Below are positions 7,628 through 16,566 of a stretch of 64,000 nucleotides of DNA, piece by piece. The stretch is from assembly GCA_964599235.1 (NCBI GenBank), contig CAZRDX010000052.1, forward strand, positions 124,001 to 188,000. The letters run 5' to 3'. Every line of letters starts with the position of its first letter. Within the stretch, counting starts at the first letter, position 1. This DNA is from DRPN01 sp964599235. Its GTDB lineage: Bacteria > Bacteroidota > Bacteroidia > Bacteroidales > VadinHA17. Below the pieces are notes generated by a model that made no database searches, was not told where the DNA came from, and saw nothing but the letters and a program-made list of their open reading frames with translations. Both the position numbers and the translations under genes were made by a program.

Positions 7628-8677
7628 TCAGCCTTTCAGCTTTTCCACGATCTTCAGATAGAGCAGCGGCACGGTCACTTTCTGGTTGCCTCCCACGTAA
7701 ATCCCTTCGCCATGGTAAGCCTGCGGCACACGGGTAACGATGCTCTTCTGATCACGAAAATAATAGCCCACCCGGCTTTCGTCGGTGAAACTGTCCGGAT
7801 CGTACGGACGAAGGTCGAAGTCGGCCGTGATGATCCCCTGGGGCACCTTGCCGATGTTGCCCGCCATCGAGGCCGCTTTGAGGAACACTTCGGGTCCTGT
7901 GACGGCACTGCCGATGTTGAGCACCATCCCTCCCTCGGTGAAATGGGTGATGGCCTCGGCATAGATAAGGAAATCTCGTCCGGAGCATCCACCTTTGGCT
8001 TCACCGTCGAACCAGTCATGCTGGTCGAGCACGTCGGTACCGATACCGGCATGCACGGTGAAAGGGATGTTCTCCTCGTAACACGCATACTGGACGCTCA
8101 CCTCCGGATAACGGAACAGGATGGTTCCGTTCTCGAGACCAAGGACCTTCTCCACCTGCCGACGGAATGTCGCATCGTGCATCATTCGGCCGATAGCCTC
8201 GCCATAGCCGATCTTCATCCTGTTCCCCACGATGAGAGCTGCATTGATGTAGTTGAACTCGAAAGCCATCCCGAAGGCACCCTCTTCCAGGGCTTTAGGC
8301 ACGTTCTCGCTGGTCTCTCCGAAGAGGCACAGCTCGAAGTCATGGATCGAGGTGGCACCGTTGCCGGCGACAAGGGTAAAGACCCCGCGCCTTATCAGGT
8401 CGACCAGGAGGGGTCCCAGACCGTTCTTGATCAGATGGGCGCCGGTGAAAAGCACGACGGGACGGCCGAAGGCACGCAGCTCGACAATCTTCGTGGCGAT
8501 GTGGTCGATCTGCTCCTCCACATGGCCTGGGACCGCCGACTGAGGCAGTTTGTGTCTCTTCAGTTCCTGCGGCCGGACCAGATCATCCAGGTGCACCTTG
8601 TTGCTGCGCCCCGACACGGGATAGGTGCGTATACGCGAGGTGTCAAAGACACGGTATCTTCCTTCATACTCCATCAT
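7628..8677 (-). CDS. Deoxyhypusine-synthase-like protein of unknown function
   Basis: 349 residues, no signal peptide. The block FTGAHLIKNGLGPLLVDLIR followed by ATSIHDFE (residues 77-115) resembles the NAD-binding core of deoxyhypusine/homospermidine synthases (TGA...G...DLIRRG...TGANxxHD). Where DHS has the loop with catalytic lysine (GxGxPKH), the corresponding region around residue 255 reads NIGSAVTGPEVFLKA, with no lysine at that place. Bacteria have no eIF5A, so hypusine formation is not expected. First gene of a compact set with PfkB-HAD, ROK and SIS genes (30, 63 and 18 bp gaps), which suggests a sugar-linked role. Start may be the second Met. Confidence 0.65.
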   Translation of the reverse strand: MMEYEGRYRVFDTSRIRTYPVSGRSNKVHLDDLVRPQELKRHKLPQSAVPGHVEEQIDHIATKIVELRAFGRPVVLFTGAHLIKNGLGPLLVDLIRRGVFTLVAGNGATSIHDFELCLFGETSENVPKALEEGAFGMAFEFNYINAALIVGNRMKIGYGEAIGRMMHDATFRRQVEKVLGLENGTILFRYPEVSVQYACYEENIPFTVHAGIGTDVLDQHDWFDGEAKGGCSGRDFLIYAEAITHFTEGGMVLNIGSAVTGPEVFLKAASMAGNIGKVPQGIITADFDLRPYDPDSFTDESRVGYYFRDQKSIVTRVPQAYHGEGIYVGGNQKVTVPLLYLKIVEKLKG

Positions 8678-8698
8678 CGTTCACAGAGATTGAATACG

Positions 8699-10078
8699 TC
8701 ATAAGATAGCTGCAGTGTCAGCCACGAACATTCTTGTACTCCGGAAACAATCCTCTCCTGCAGGAGCAGGGTATCGCACGTCGACGAAGAAAGCCACAAA
8801 ACCGCTATCGGGCAGAGGCACCGTCACCACGACCGTATCGGCCTCTTCATCCGCCACTGTTCTTGAGCTCCACGTCTCATCCCGGAAATCGCGGTCGGCC
8901 GAAGCGGCTTCCCACAATAACGCTCCTTTCATCAAGGAGGAGGTGGTGTACACCGTAAGAAAGATCTTCCCGTCCGACACTTTCGTGCTCCAGTCACAGG
9001 CAGGGTACGGCTGATGCCGGAGGGTTCTGCCGAAGAAGCCGTTGAGGGAACGTATCGCCTCCTCACCTCCGTCAAGATCATGGCCGGCATTCGGAACGTA
9101 AAGCAACAGTTTCTCTCCCGGCAGACTGTCGAGGTAGTTCTTAATGGCATCGACGGGCCAGTACTCGTCATTGGTACCGTTGATGATCAGTTTGGGCATG
9201 GTAAGCCTGTCGCGGTAGGAATAGGGGTCGACCATCTCGACGAGTGCCCGTCCCTCAGGAGTGCTCAGTTCCTGGGCCAGGCCCAGCTTGACATAATCTT
9301 CGATCTGAATGCTGTAGTCGCCCCATGCCACCTTGTGATAGTCGACGCTGACAGGCATATTGAGCACATCGATGACCATGGGGGCGATGGCGGCCACCCT
9401 CTTGTCGGAAGCACCTGTGAGCCAGGTGGTCCATCCTCTTTTGGAGGCGCCGGTGACCACAAACCGCTCCACAGGATGGTGCAACACGCCGCGGGCGAAC
9501 TCCTGCACCGCATCCATCGCCTTCACGGCCGACTTCACCATCGGAAAGAGGAGTGGCCAGGTGTAATCACTGTCGTTCTGGAAGTGATGAAGGGTGTACG
9601 AGATCAGCTGGTCCTCAGTAAGATCGTCGAAGAGGGGCTGGTTGGGCACCTGCCACAGGACAGCCACCGGAGCAGCATTGTAAGCAGCCAGCGGGGCCAG
9701 CATGGCCAACAGGGCATCGTCGCCGGAGCGTTTCACCGGCATGCCTTCCCTGTTCTTCCCTCCGGTGATGAAGAGAAGCGCCCCGTCCTCCTTCAGCTCA
9801 TCCGGCACCAGCAGGGTAAGGGCATGACGCCAGGTAATGCCCCGCCAGGTCTGTGAGGTGAGCAGCAGATCGTACACCACAACCCCGTTCATCTCCCGTG
9901 TGCCCCGCTCGGCCCAGGAATAGGTGGTGTCTCCGTTGTCAAGATATGCCTTCAAAGCTGTAGAAGGCGTCACCCGGGACGTAGGGTGCTCTACCCCCCC
10001 ACATGAAACAAAGAAGGCAACAGCCAATACCATCAAACAGGAAAAAATACTACGAAAAAAATGTTCTTTCATCTCCAT
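8699..10078 (-). CDS. PhoPQ-activated pathogenicity-related (PqaA-type) lipoprotein hydrolase
   Basis: 459 residues. Lipoprotein signal ending at a lipobox (AVAFFVSC, about residue 26). The body matches the PqaA/PF10142 alpha/beta-hydrolase family: nucleophile elbow VTGASKRGWTTWLT, acid in NGTNDEYWPVDA and histidine in PNAGHDLDGG, plus a C-terminal beta domain. Substrate unknown in the family; some relatives sit in polysaccharide loci. It follows SusD in the same direction, but an intrinsic terminator (10133-10164) and its own -7 box separate them. Confidence 0.88.
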   Translation of the reverse strand: MEMKEHFFRSIFSCLMVLAVAFFVSCGGVEHPTSRVTPSTALKAYLDNGDTTYSWAERGTREMNGVVVYDLLLTSQTWRGITWRHALTLLVPDELKEDGALLFITGGKNREGMPVKRSGDDALLAMLAPLAAYNAAPVAVLWQVPNQPLFDDLTEDQLISYTLHHFQNDSDYTWPLLFPMVKSAVKAMDAVQEFARGVLHHPVERFVVTGASKRGWTTWLTGASDKRVAAIAPMVIDVLNMPVSVDYHKVAWGDYSIQIEDYVKLGLAQELSTPEGRALVEMVDPYSYRDRLTMPKLIINGTNDEYWPVDAIKNYLDSLPGEKLLLYVPNAGHDLDGGEEAIRSLNGFFGRTLRHQPYPACDWSTKVSDGKIFLTVYTTSSLMKGALLWEAASADRDFRDETWSSRTVADEEADTVVVTVPLPDSGFVAFFVDVRYPAPAGEDCFRSTRMFVADTAAIL

Positions 10079-10092
10079 ACTGATGATTCATT

Positions 10093-10100
10093 CAAAAGTA
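10093..10100 (-). promoter_or_regulatory. -7 promoter box of the PqaA-like gene
   Basis: TACTTTTG on the minus strand, 14 nt upstream of the ATG at 10078, downstream of the SusD terminator. Fits TAnnTTTG. Confidence 0.45.
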
Positions 10101-10132
10101 ACAAAATCTGACCCTTTCCCTGAAAAAAAGAA

Positions 10133-10164
10133 GAAAAAGGGCGAAGTATCCTCCGCCCTTTTTC
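10133..10164 (-). terminator. Intrinsic terminator after susD
   Basis: An 11-bp stem (GAAAAAGGGCG with CGCCCTTTTTC) and a 10-nt loop lie 18 bp after the SusD stop, followed on the minus strand by a T-rich run. It closes the SusC-SusD transcript. Confidence 0.8.
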
Positions 10165-10181
10165 TTTCATTTCTCGCCTTT

Positions 10182-11819
10182 TCATTGAACAGGAGTGACG
10201 TTGTTCAATATCCACATCTTAGCATTCTGAATATCCTGCGGCGGATTGAGACGGCTGACCGCCTCTTCCACGTTGGCCGTATTGTTATCCACCTCATAGG
10301 TAGGATATCTCCACCTCAACGGAAAAGGATAAGCATTGATGTTGTTAGTCACCGCCGTAGGCTCAGGATAGCTGGTGCGACGATAGGTGAACCATGCCTG
10401 GGGTGACTGGATGAAAAGCGACTTCCATTTCTCCCAAAGGATGGTTTTGAGGGCGTCGGTACCATTGGCAGGCAACGGATGGGCATTCAGGTAACTGACA
10501 ATATCCGCCTCTTCGATCTCCCAACGCTCCATGTTCAGGCGCACAGCCTTTTCATAATATTCGGAGGCATTGCCTGTGATCCAGCCTCGCTGGGCGGCTT
10601 CAGCCAACAGGAACATCACCTCACTGGCTTCCATGAGGGTGGCAGGGAAGAGCGGATGGGAACGTTGACCAAAGATGAACGGATTGAACGACGACATTTT
10701 CCAGTTGTCATAAGCGTCGCCACTTTCGTCACCCCAAAGAAGCTTGAGGGTGACATTCGATTTGACGGGAGCTCCTACATAGATGGAATTGAGCGGAAAA
10801 CCTGCGTAGATATCAGGATTGTCAGCTGTCTCGGTATTGATCAACTGGATGGTGAACTCGTTACCGTAATAGTCGTTGACCGTATAGGAACGGCTTTCGA
10901 CACCACTGGCAATGGTATCCGACCATGGGGTCATGGCGGGAGCGATCCAGGCCGTCAGACGCGGGTCGTTGTCATCGATGAGGGCTTTGACGAGCGTCTC
11001 GGCAGGTTTACGGCGGGTCAGCTCATTGTCATCACCCGTCTTACCGAAATACCACGAGTTGTCATCGTTCGATCCTTCATAAGGCATGGCTGCATTGTAC
11101 TCGTTTTCATCCATGATCAATCCTTTGGCCAATCCTTCCAGTTCAGCCTTTCTGCTACCACCCGACGCCTCATATGAGTTGATGATCAGGCGGATCTTCA
11201 GGGAATTGGCAAAACGTATCCATTTTTCCTTATCACCCTGGAACATCAGGTCTTGTTCAGGATCGATGGCATCGGATTCCGACTGCAGAGTACCGATCGC
11301 CTCGTCGAGCTGTTTGAGGAGTCCCGCATAGACATCCTCCTGTTTGTCGAATTTGGGCTGTACGATCCCTTCCCGTCCTCGCAGGGCTTCGCTGTAAGGA
11401 ATGTCTCCGTATATGTTCGTTACATATTCGAACATAAATGCCTGTAGGATCTTCTGGGCAGCAGCAATAGAGGGGACGCCCTCTTCCATTGCCACATCGA
11501 TCCCTGCTTTGGTATCATACAGGAGCTTGTATTCCTTTCCCCAGTTGGCCGGGGCTTTGGTGAACTCTTCGTAGGTCTGTGCTTTCACACTGAACAGCTG
11601 CTGGTAGTATTCTTCAATTGCGAGGAAATTGTCCTCGGAAAAGGCCTCTTCCTGATAAAAGGTAGAGATGCGAACGATCGAGCCGGCCAGCAGATAACGG
11701 GCCGAGGTCAACCGGTCAACGATTTCTGCCTGCTCAAGCTGGTCTTTCCTCAACTGATCACTACAGGAGACACTGATCAGCAGGATGAACAACAGGCTCA
11801 GTATTTTAGTCTTTTTCAT
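10182..11819 (-). CDS. SusD/RagB-like outer-membrane glycan-binding lipoprotein
   Basis: 545 residues. Signal peptide with lipobox (LLISVSC, Cys19). The body has the SusD-like_2 type of TPR scaffold (SSARYLLAGS-type start, YGDIPYSEALRG, FLLAEAAQRGWI). SusD proteins sit on the cell surface and form the lid of the SusC channel; the gene is 32 bp downstream of SusC. The start chosen is the ATG at 11819, which gives MKKTKILSLLF as a standard signal; a longer start at 11843 would add 8 polar residues. The glycan cannot be read from the sequence. Confidence 0.93.
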   Translation of the reverse strand: MKKTKILSLLFILLISVSCSDQLRKDQLEQAEIVDRLTSARYLLAGSIVRISTFYQEEAFSEDNFLAIEEYYQQLFSVKAQTYEEFTKAPANWGKEYKLLYDTKAGIDVAMEEGVPSIAAAQKILQAFMFEYVTNIYGDIPYSEALRGREGIVQPKFDKQEDVYAGLLKQLDEAIGTLQSESDAIDPEQDLMFQGDKEKWIRFANSLKIRLIINSYEASGGSRKAELEGLAKGLIMDENEYNAAMPYEGSNDDNSWYFGKTGDDNELTRRKPAETLVKALIDDNDPRLTAWIAPAMTPWSDTIASGVESRSYTVNDYYGNEFTIQLINTETADNPDIYAGFPLNSIYVGAPVKSNVTLKLLWGDESGDAYDNWKMSSFNPFIFGQRSHPLFPATLMEASEVMFLLAEAAQRGWITGNASEYYEKAVRLNMERWEIEEADIVSYLNAHPLPANGTDALKTILWEKWKSLFIQSPQAWFTYRRTSYPEPTAVTNNINAYPFPLRWRYPTYEVDNNTANVEEAVSRLNPPQDIQNAKMWILNNVTPVQ

Positions 11820-11851
11820 ATCCCTTATTTTTTGATTTTTCATATTTTAAG

Positions 11852-14800
11852 CTAGAAGGAGAGGTTCAGTTTGAATCCCACCTGACGAACAGAAGGCAAA
11901 GAGAACCTGGCCACTCCCTGATGATGACCGACCCCTTCGAAGGCGGTCTCGGGATCCTCATTCCTTCCACTCTTGGCCCAGAAGTATACGTTATGGGCCG
12001 TAAGGGAGAAGGAACCACCCTGCATGCCGAACCGTTTGGCAAAACTCCTTGGGAAAGTATAAGTCAGAGCAATATCCCTGATCTTGAAGTTGGTCGCATC
12101 GAAAGTTCGTGTCTGGGGGAAATCCCAGGTGTTCCCCACAATACTGGCAGGCACTTTGTAGAAGGTGGTATTGGGATCCTCACCATTCAACACATAGTAC
12201 TTGTCATCCAGATAGCGATCTTCCGGGTCGATCCCCTCGTTGGCCACAGCATTGGGATCAACATAAACACCTATCCAGTAGGAAGCATCGTTGATCTGAT
12301 AATTGTAGACAGAGTTGACCTGCTGGTTCACCGAACGCACATTGTCGTACACAACATCGGCAGCATCCGGCCAGGGATAGCCTCCGTGATGCGAGCGACC
12401 ACCTTTCCAATAGTAGTTATCACCACTCAGTGAATAGGGGTCTTTGCCATCGTCAGCCAAACGTTTCATACTTTCAGAAATATATACACCACCATTACGG
12501 TAGCTCATCACTGCGTTCAGAGAGAAACGCTTGTACTTGACCGTCGTGGTAAAACCCATCATAAAATCGGGATTGAAATTGCCCAAATAATCCCTGTTGG
12601 CGGGGTCATCGTTCTCGATGGGGGTACCTGACGACTGTTTGAGGATGATCATTCCGTAATATTTGCTGTCAGGATTCTCCACCCTCCAGAAACCTTCTTT
12701 TGCATAGAGACTTCCGATCACTTCTCCTTCTCTCAGGCGCAGTCGGCTGTTACTTCCATAGCCTATCCATTTCTCTGTGAAGGCAGGATCCAGCTCCGTG
12801 ATCTCGGCTTTGTATTTACTGAAATTGATACCGACATTCCACTCCCAATCCTTTGTCCGTACAGGTACCACATTGAGTGAGGTTTCAATCCCTTTGGATG
12901 TGACCGTTCCCACATTGGTACGGTAACTGGAGAAACCTGTCGAGGAAACAATGGGAATGTTCTGGATCTGATTGGCATGGACCTTCTCAAAAAGGGTCAG
13001 GCTGAAGATGATCCTGTTGTCCATAAAATTACCATCCAGACCGGTTTCGTAGGTTGTGTTCACCTCCGGCAGGATGTCGGGGTTAACCACCGATCCTCCC
13101 ACTGTACCTATCGTAGCTCCGTTCCAGGTAGCTGAGAAGCCATAAGTATCCACATTGAGATAAGTAGGGATACCATAACCCACCTGGGCAATGCCTGCAC
13201 GTACTTTCAGCAGATTGACCCACTCCGGCATTTGAAAAGTGGCTGAAGGCAGCCAGCTGATCGAAGCTCCCGGATAGATCGAACTGTTTTTTTCAAGCTC
13301 GGTGATCCCTACCCAGTCTTTACGGATGGAGAGGTCCAGGTAGAGCATACTGTTATAGCCAAGCGACGCGGTGGAATAGACGCTCGAATACTTGCCAGTA
13401 CTCCAATTATAACCATAATGCAGGTTATCACGCGGAATAGCACTGAGCGAATAGTCAAAGGGACGTGCCAGATCTTTCCCTCCCAGGCTTGTATACTGGG
13501 CATTGTCAATACGGAAATTGTATCCTACTAAAGCATTCACGCTAAATTTTCCAAAAGCTTTATCGAAAGTAAGGAAGAAATCATTATTGATACGTGCAGT
13601 TTGAGAATCGTTGGTCCAGAAACCACCGAACTGGTAATACTTCGACGCATCCCAGGGTCTCCGTTCCTGGGAGTGGAACGTCACCGAAGTAAGTCCCGTA
13701 CGTCCGGTAAGGGTCAGAAAATCCAAAATCTCCCAGTCGAACTGCACTTTGCCGATCACCGACTCACGGGAATACATATTCTGGATCTGGCCTACGAAGA
13801 AATACGGGTTCTGACGCTTCCTGGCACGATAGTTCCGACGGTCATAACGGTCATCGTTGCCAAGATAGTTTTTGTAATCCAGATAAGGTGTATTCTGCAT
13901 ATAACCTTCGTAACCGTCAATCCATACATCGGTCCAATCAGCATAAGGGTTCATATCCGGTGTACGTGCATAGATATTCTCCACGACATTGGCTTTGTAG
14001 TCGCCGGCCACCCCCGTTTTGTTAGGCACAAAAGTCTTGATGTACTGTGCGTCGCCCGTAACCTTGAACTTCTTTGATACCTGATAGGTAGCATCGAAAG
14101 CTACGGTATTCCGCGAGGTCTTGGTGTAAGGAATTACTCCTTTGTTGGCCAGATTGGTATATGAAAGGCGGAAGCTCCCCTTGTCATATGAACCTGTGAC
14201 GGCTACGTTCTGTATCGAGGTCATACCTGTCCGGGCAAAAGCCTTCATCGGATCATCGTCGGCTCTCTTTACGATGGGGGCATCCACGAACTTTTGTTCT
14301 TTCATGTCCCACTGCATGTAAAGATTGTTGTCGTCACCGAAATAGGGCCCCCAGTTCCGGTTCGGCGTATCACCAAAAACATTCTCCAACCCATCTCCCC
14401 TCGCATACAGGTTCTGTACCGGCAAGGTTTTGTAGACATTATCCCAGGTAAGGGAAGAGTTGACAGTCACGCCAATACCTCTTTTGAGTCCCTGTCCCGA
14501 TTTGGTGGTGATGAGGATAACACCGTTACCCCCTTCCGAACCATACAAGGCGGTGGCCGAAGCACCCTTCAGTACCGAGATGCTCTCAATATCCTCGGGG
14601 TTAAGTTCCGACATGAAATTACCCGCATCAATGTTGCGGCGCGTTCCAGAAACTGAAATGTTCCCCGTACCCACAGGCACCCCGTCGATCACGTAGAGCG
14701 GCTGAGCCGAGGCGGAAATGTTCCCCGACTGAACTCCGTTGATGGAGGTGGCTCCGCGTATCACCACAAAAACCGACGAAGTGGGATCCGAGCTCAGGCT

Positions 14801-15256
14801 GGTGATGTTAACCCCGGTCACTTGTCCATCCAAGTTCTTCAGATAGTTGGCCGTCCCTCCTTTGTCAAGTTCCTCCGATTCCACTTTATCGACGGCATAT
14901 CCCAGTGACTTGGTCTGTCTTGAAATCCCCAGGGCCGTCACCACGACATCGTTCAGCCCGATGGCCTCAGCCTTCATCGTCACATCGATTACCGTTCTAT
15001 CACCAACAGGAATGTCCTGCGACTGCATGCCGACGAATGAAAAATGCAGCACGGCATCATTCCCCGGCACCTGGATGGAATACCTCCCATCCTGGTCCGT
15101 GATCGTCCCCTGCGTAGTGCCCGAGATCATCACCGTGACACCCGGCAGCGGATTCCCGGCATCATCCTTGACGACACCGGTAACTGTCTTTTGTGCCCAC
15201 ACACTCGCAGAGATGAGGAGCAACAAAAAGAACACGTTAAAAACCTTCTTTTTCAT
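11852..15256 (-). CDS. SusC/RagA-like TonB-dependent outer-membrane transporter
   Basis: 1134 residues. Signal peptide (MKKKVFNVFFLLLLISASVWAQ), then a carboxypeptidase-like regulatory domain (TGVVKDDAGNPLPGVTVMI, about 24-110), the TonB box region DVVVTALGI, a plug domain (LEDIESISVLKGASATALYG, NGVILITTKSG) and a 22-strand barrel ending in aromatic LNLSF. It lacks an N-terminal STN/signalling extension, so it is not itself coupled to an anti-sigma factor. Forms the import pore with SusD. No dedicated regulator (ECF sigma/anti-sigma, HTCS, SusR) is adjacent. Confidence 0.96.
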   Translation of the reverse strand: MKKKVFNVFFLLLLISASVWAQKTVTGVVKDDAGNPLPGVTVMISGTTQGTITDQDGRYSIQVPGNDAVLHFSFVGMQSQDIPVGDRTVIDVTMKAEAIGLNDVVVTALGISRQTKSLGYAVDKVESEELDKGGTANYLKNLDGQVTGVNITSLSSDPTSSVFVVIRGATSINGVQSGNISASAQPLYVIDGVPVGTGNISVSGTRRNIDAGNFMSELNPEDIESISVLKGASATALYGSEGGNGVILITTKSGQGLKRGIGVTVNSSLTWDNVYKTLPVQNLYARGDGLENVFGDTPNRNWGPYFGDDNNLYMQWDMKEQKFVDAPIVKRADDDPMKAFARTGMTSIQNVAVTGSYDKGSFRLSYTNLANKGVIPYTKTSRNTVAFDATYQVSKKFKVTGDAQYIKTFVPNKTGVAGDYKANVVENIYARTPDMNPYADWTDVWIDGYEGYMQNTPYLDYKNYLGNDDRYDRRNYRARKRQNPYFFVGQIQNMYSRESVIGKVQFDWEILDFLTLTGRTGLTSVTFHSQERRPWDASKYYQFGGFWTNDSQTARINNDFFLTFDKAFGKFSVNALVGYNFRIDNAQYTSLGGKDLARPFDYSLSAIPRDNLHYGYNWSTGKYSSVYSTASLGYNSMLYLDLSIRKDWVGITELEKNSSIYPGASISWLPSATFQMPEWVNLLKVRAGIAQVGYGIPTYLNVDTYGFSATWNGATIGTVGGSVVNPDILPEVNTTYETGLDGNFMDNRIIFSLTLFEKVHANQIQNIPIVSSTGFSSYRTNVGTVTSKGIETSLNVVPVRTKDWEWNVGINFSKYKAEITELDPAFTEKWIGYGSNSRLRLREGEVIGSLYAKEGFWRVENPDSKYYGMIILKQSSGTPIENDDPANRDYLGNFNPDFMMGFTTTVKYKRFSLNAVMSYRNGGVYISESMKRLADDGKDPYSLSGDNYYWKGGRSHHGGYPWPDAADVVYDNVRSVNQQVNSVYNYQINDASYWIGVYVDPNAVANEGIDPEDRYLDDKYYVLNGEDPNTTFYKVPASIVGNTWDFPQTRTFDATNFKIRDIALTYTFPRSFAKRFGMQGGSFSLTAHNVYFWAKSGRNEDPETAFEGVGHHQGVARFSLPSVRQVGFKLNLSF

Positions 15257-15558
15257 AAGCTTTAGGTTTGGTTAATAAAATATGAGGAGTTGAGACATAT
15301 CCAAGCAGTAGGTTTATGCTCTCCGATCACGGACAAAATCGTACCCGTCGTCACCATAAGTACGCAATTGGTCAAATCAAATTTAGGGACATTTTCTGCT
15401 GATGATTTACTAAATCTTAATGTATATAAATAAAATTTTCACCTTTCACCCGTTTATGTTCCTTTCCATTGAAACAAGGGTGAATATTCCATCACATCCT
15501 AGCAAAATTCCATTGAAAGACCCGCGAGATCCGGGTGACGGTGTGAGAATCCGAGAAT
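15257..15558. other. AT-rich intergenic region with probable SusC promoter
   Basis: About 300 bp between Gfo/Idh and SusC with no ORF. On the minus strand TAAATTTG at 15378-15385 fits the -7 consensus and would give a leader of about 115 nt. No -33 element or clear terminator is seen. Confidence 0.35.
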
Positions 15559-16566
15559 CTACAAAGTGATGCTTCTTTTTTCCAGAGAGGAGCGGTAGGC
15601 AGCATCCACGATCCGCATCACGGTCAGTCCCTCCTGCAGGCCAGGGGAAGGCTCCTGACGAGTGCGAAGGGCTTCGACAAAACGGTCCATCTGCCGGGTG
15701 TAGATCGACTGATCACAATGTTCTTCTTTCTTCAAATCCGGAGGAGTAAGATTTTTTTCTTTCCCCTGCCGGTCTCTTATGAAGGTAGGGAACACACTGC
15801 CGTATCCCCGTGTACCCCAGAGCCGTGTGGCGGCCTCCGGGCCATCCGTGAAGGGATGCCACCAGCCGCTCTCTACGACCGATACGGTCCCGTTATCCCA
15901 GGTGATCATCACCACGGCCGTATCATCCACATCGTAATCTCCGTAGCAGGTCCCCGTCTCGGCATACACCCGGACAGGTTCGGGATCACCCAGAAGATAT
16001 CTGACCGTGTCGATGGCATGGACCCCCATGTCGATGAGAGCCCCTCCTCCGGCCAGCTCCTTCTGTGTGAACCATCCCGAAGGGCCCCAGTTCTCGTGGA
16101 TCCCGTAACCTCTGGTCCTGACGATCCTGCCCAGCTCACCCTGCTCCACCGCTTTTTTCAGCCGGTTCACCTCCTCATCGAAACGCCACATATGCCCCAC
16201 CATGACGATACGGTCTTTTTGGCGGGCTTTGAAGGCGATCTCTTCCCCTTCGGCCGCGTTCATGGCCATCGGTTTCTCCAGGAAAACATCCTTGCCGCCC
16301 TCGAGAAAAGCCAGGGCATAAGGAGCATGGAACTTGTTGGGGGTGCTGATGACCACGGCATCGATCCCTTCGTGATCGGCCAGGCCAAGGACATCCGTGG
16401 TGAGCAGGGCTCCCGGGAGACGATGCTTCCCGGCGAACCGTTCTGTGGAGGCCTGTGTGGCCGCTGCCACAGCCACGATCTCCACATCCCGACGGACCAT
16501 CAAGCCCCGGGCATGATAGTCGGCTATGTAACCTGTGCCCACAAGGGCGATCCTCACCTTTTCCAT
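15559..16566 (-). CDS. Gfo/Idh/MocA-family NAD(P)-dependent sugar/cyclitol dehydrogenase
   Basis: 335 residues. The N-terminal Rossmann fold starts at VRIALVGTGYIADYH, with the family EKP motif (FLEKPMAMN) near residue 97 and the C-terminal alpha/beta domain with GVHAIDTVRYLLG. Oxidises or reduces a sugar, sugar phosphate or inositol. Its ATG overlaps the stop of the aminotransferase gene (TGATG), so translation is coupled; this supports ATG 16566 over GTG 16569. The aminotransferase partner suggests a keto-sugar or keto-cyclitol intermediate. Last gene of the long operon. Confidence 0.88.
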   Translation of the reverse strand: MEKVRIALVGTGYIADYHARGLMVRRDVEIVAVAAATQASTERFAGKHRLPGALLTTDVLGLADHEGIDAVVISTPNKFHAPYALAFLEGGKDVFLEKPMAMNAAEGEEIAFKARQKDRIVMVGHMWRFDEEVNRLKKAVEQGELGRIVRTRGYGIHENWGPSGWFTQKELAGGGALIDMGVHAIDTVRYLLGDPEPVRVYAETGTCYGDYDVDDTAVVMITWDNGTVSVVESGWWHPFTDGPEAATRLWGTRGYGSVFPTFIRDRQGKEKNLTPPDLKKEEHCDQSIYTRQMDRFVEALRTRQEPSPGLQEGLTVMRIVDAAYRSSLEKRSITL

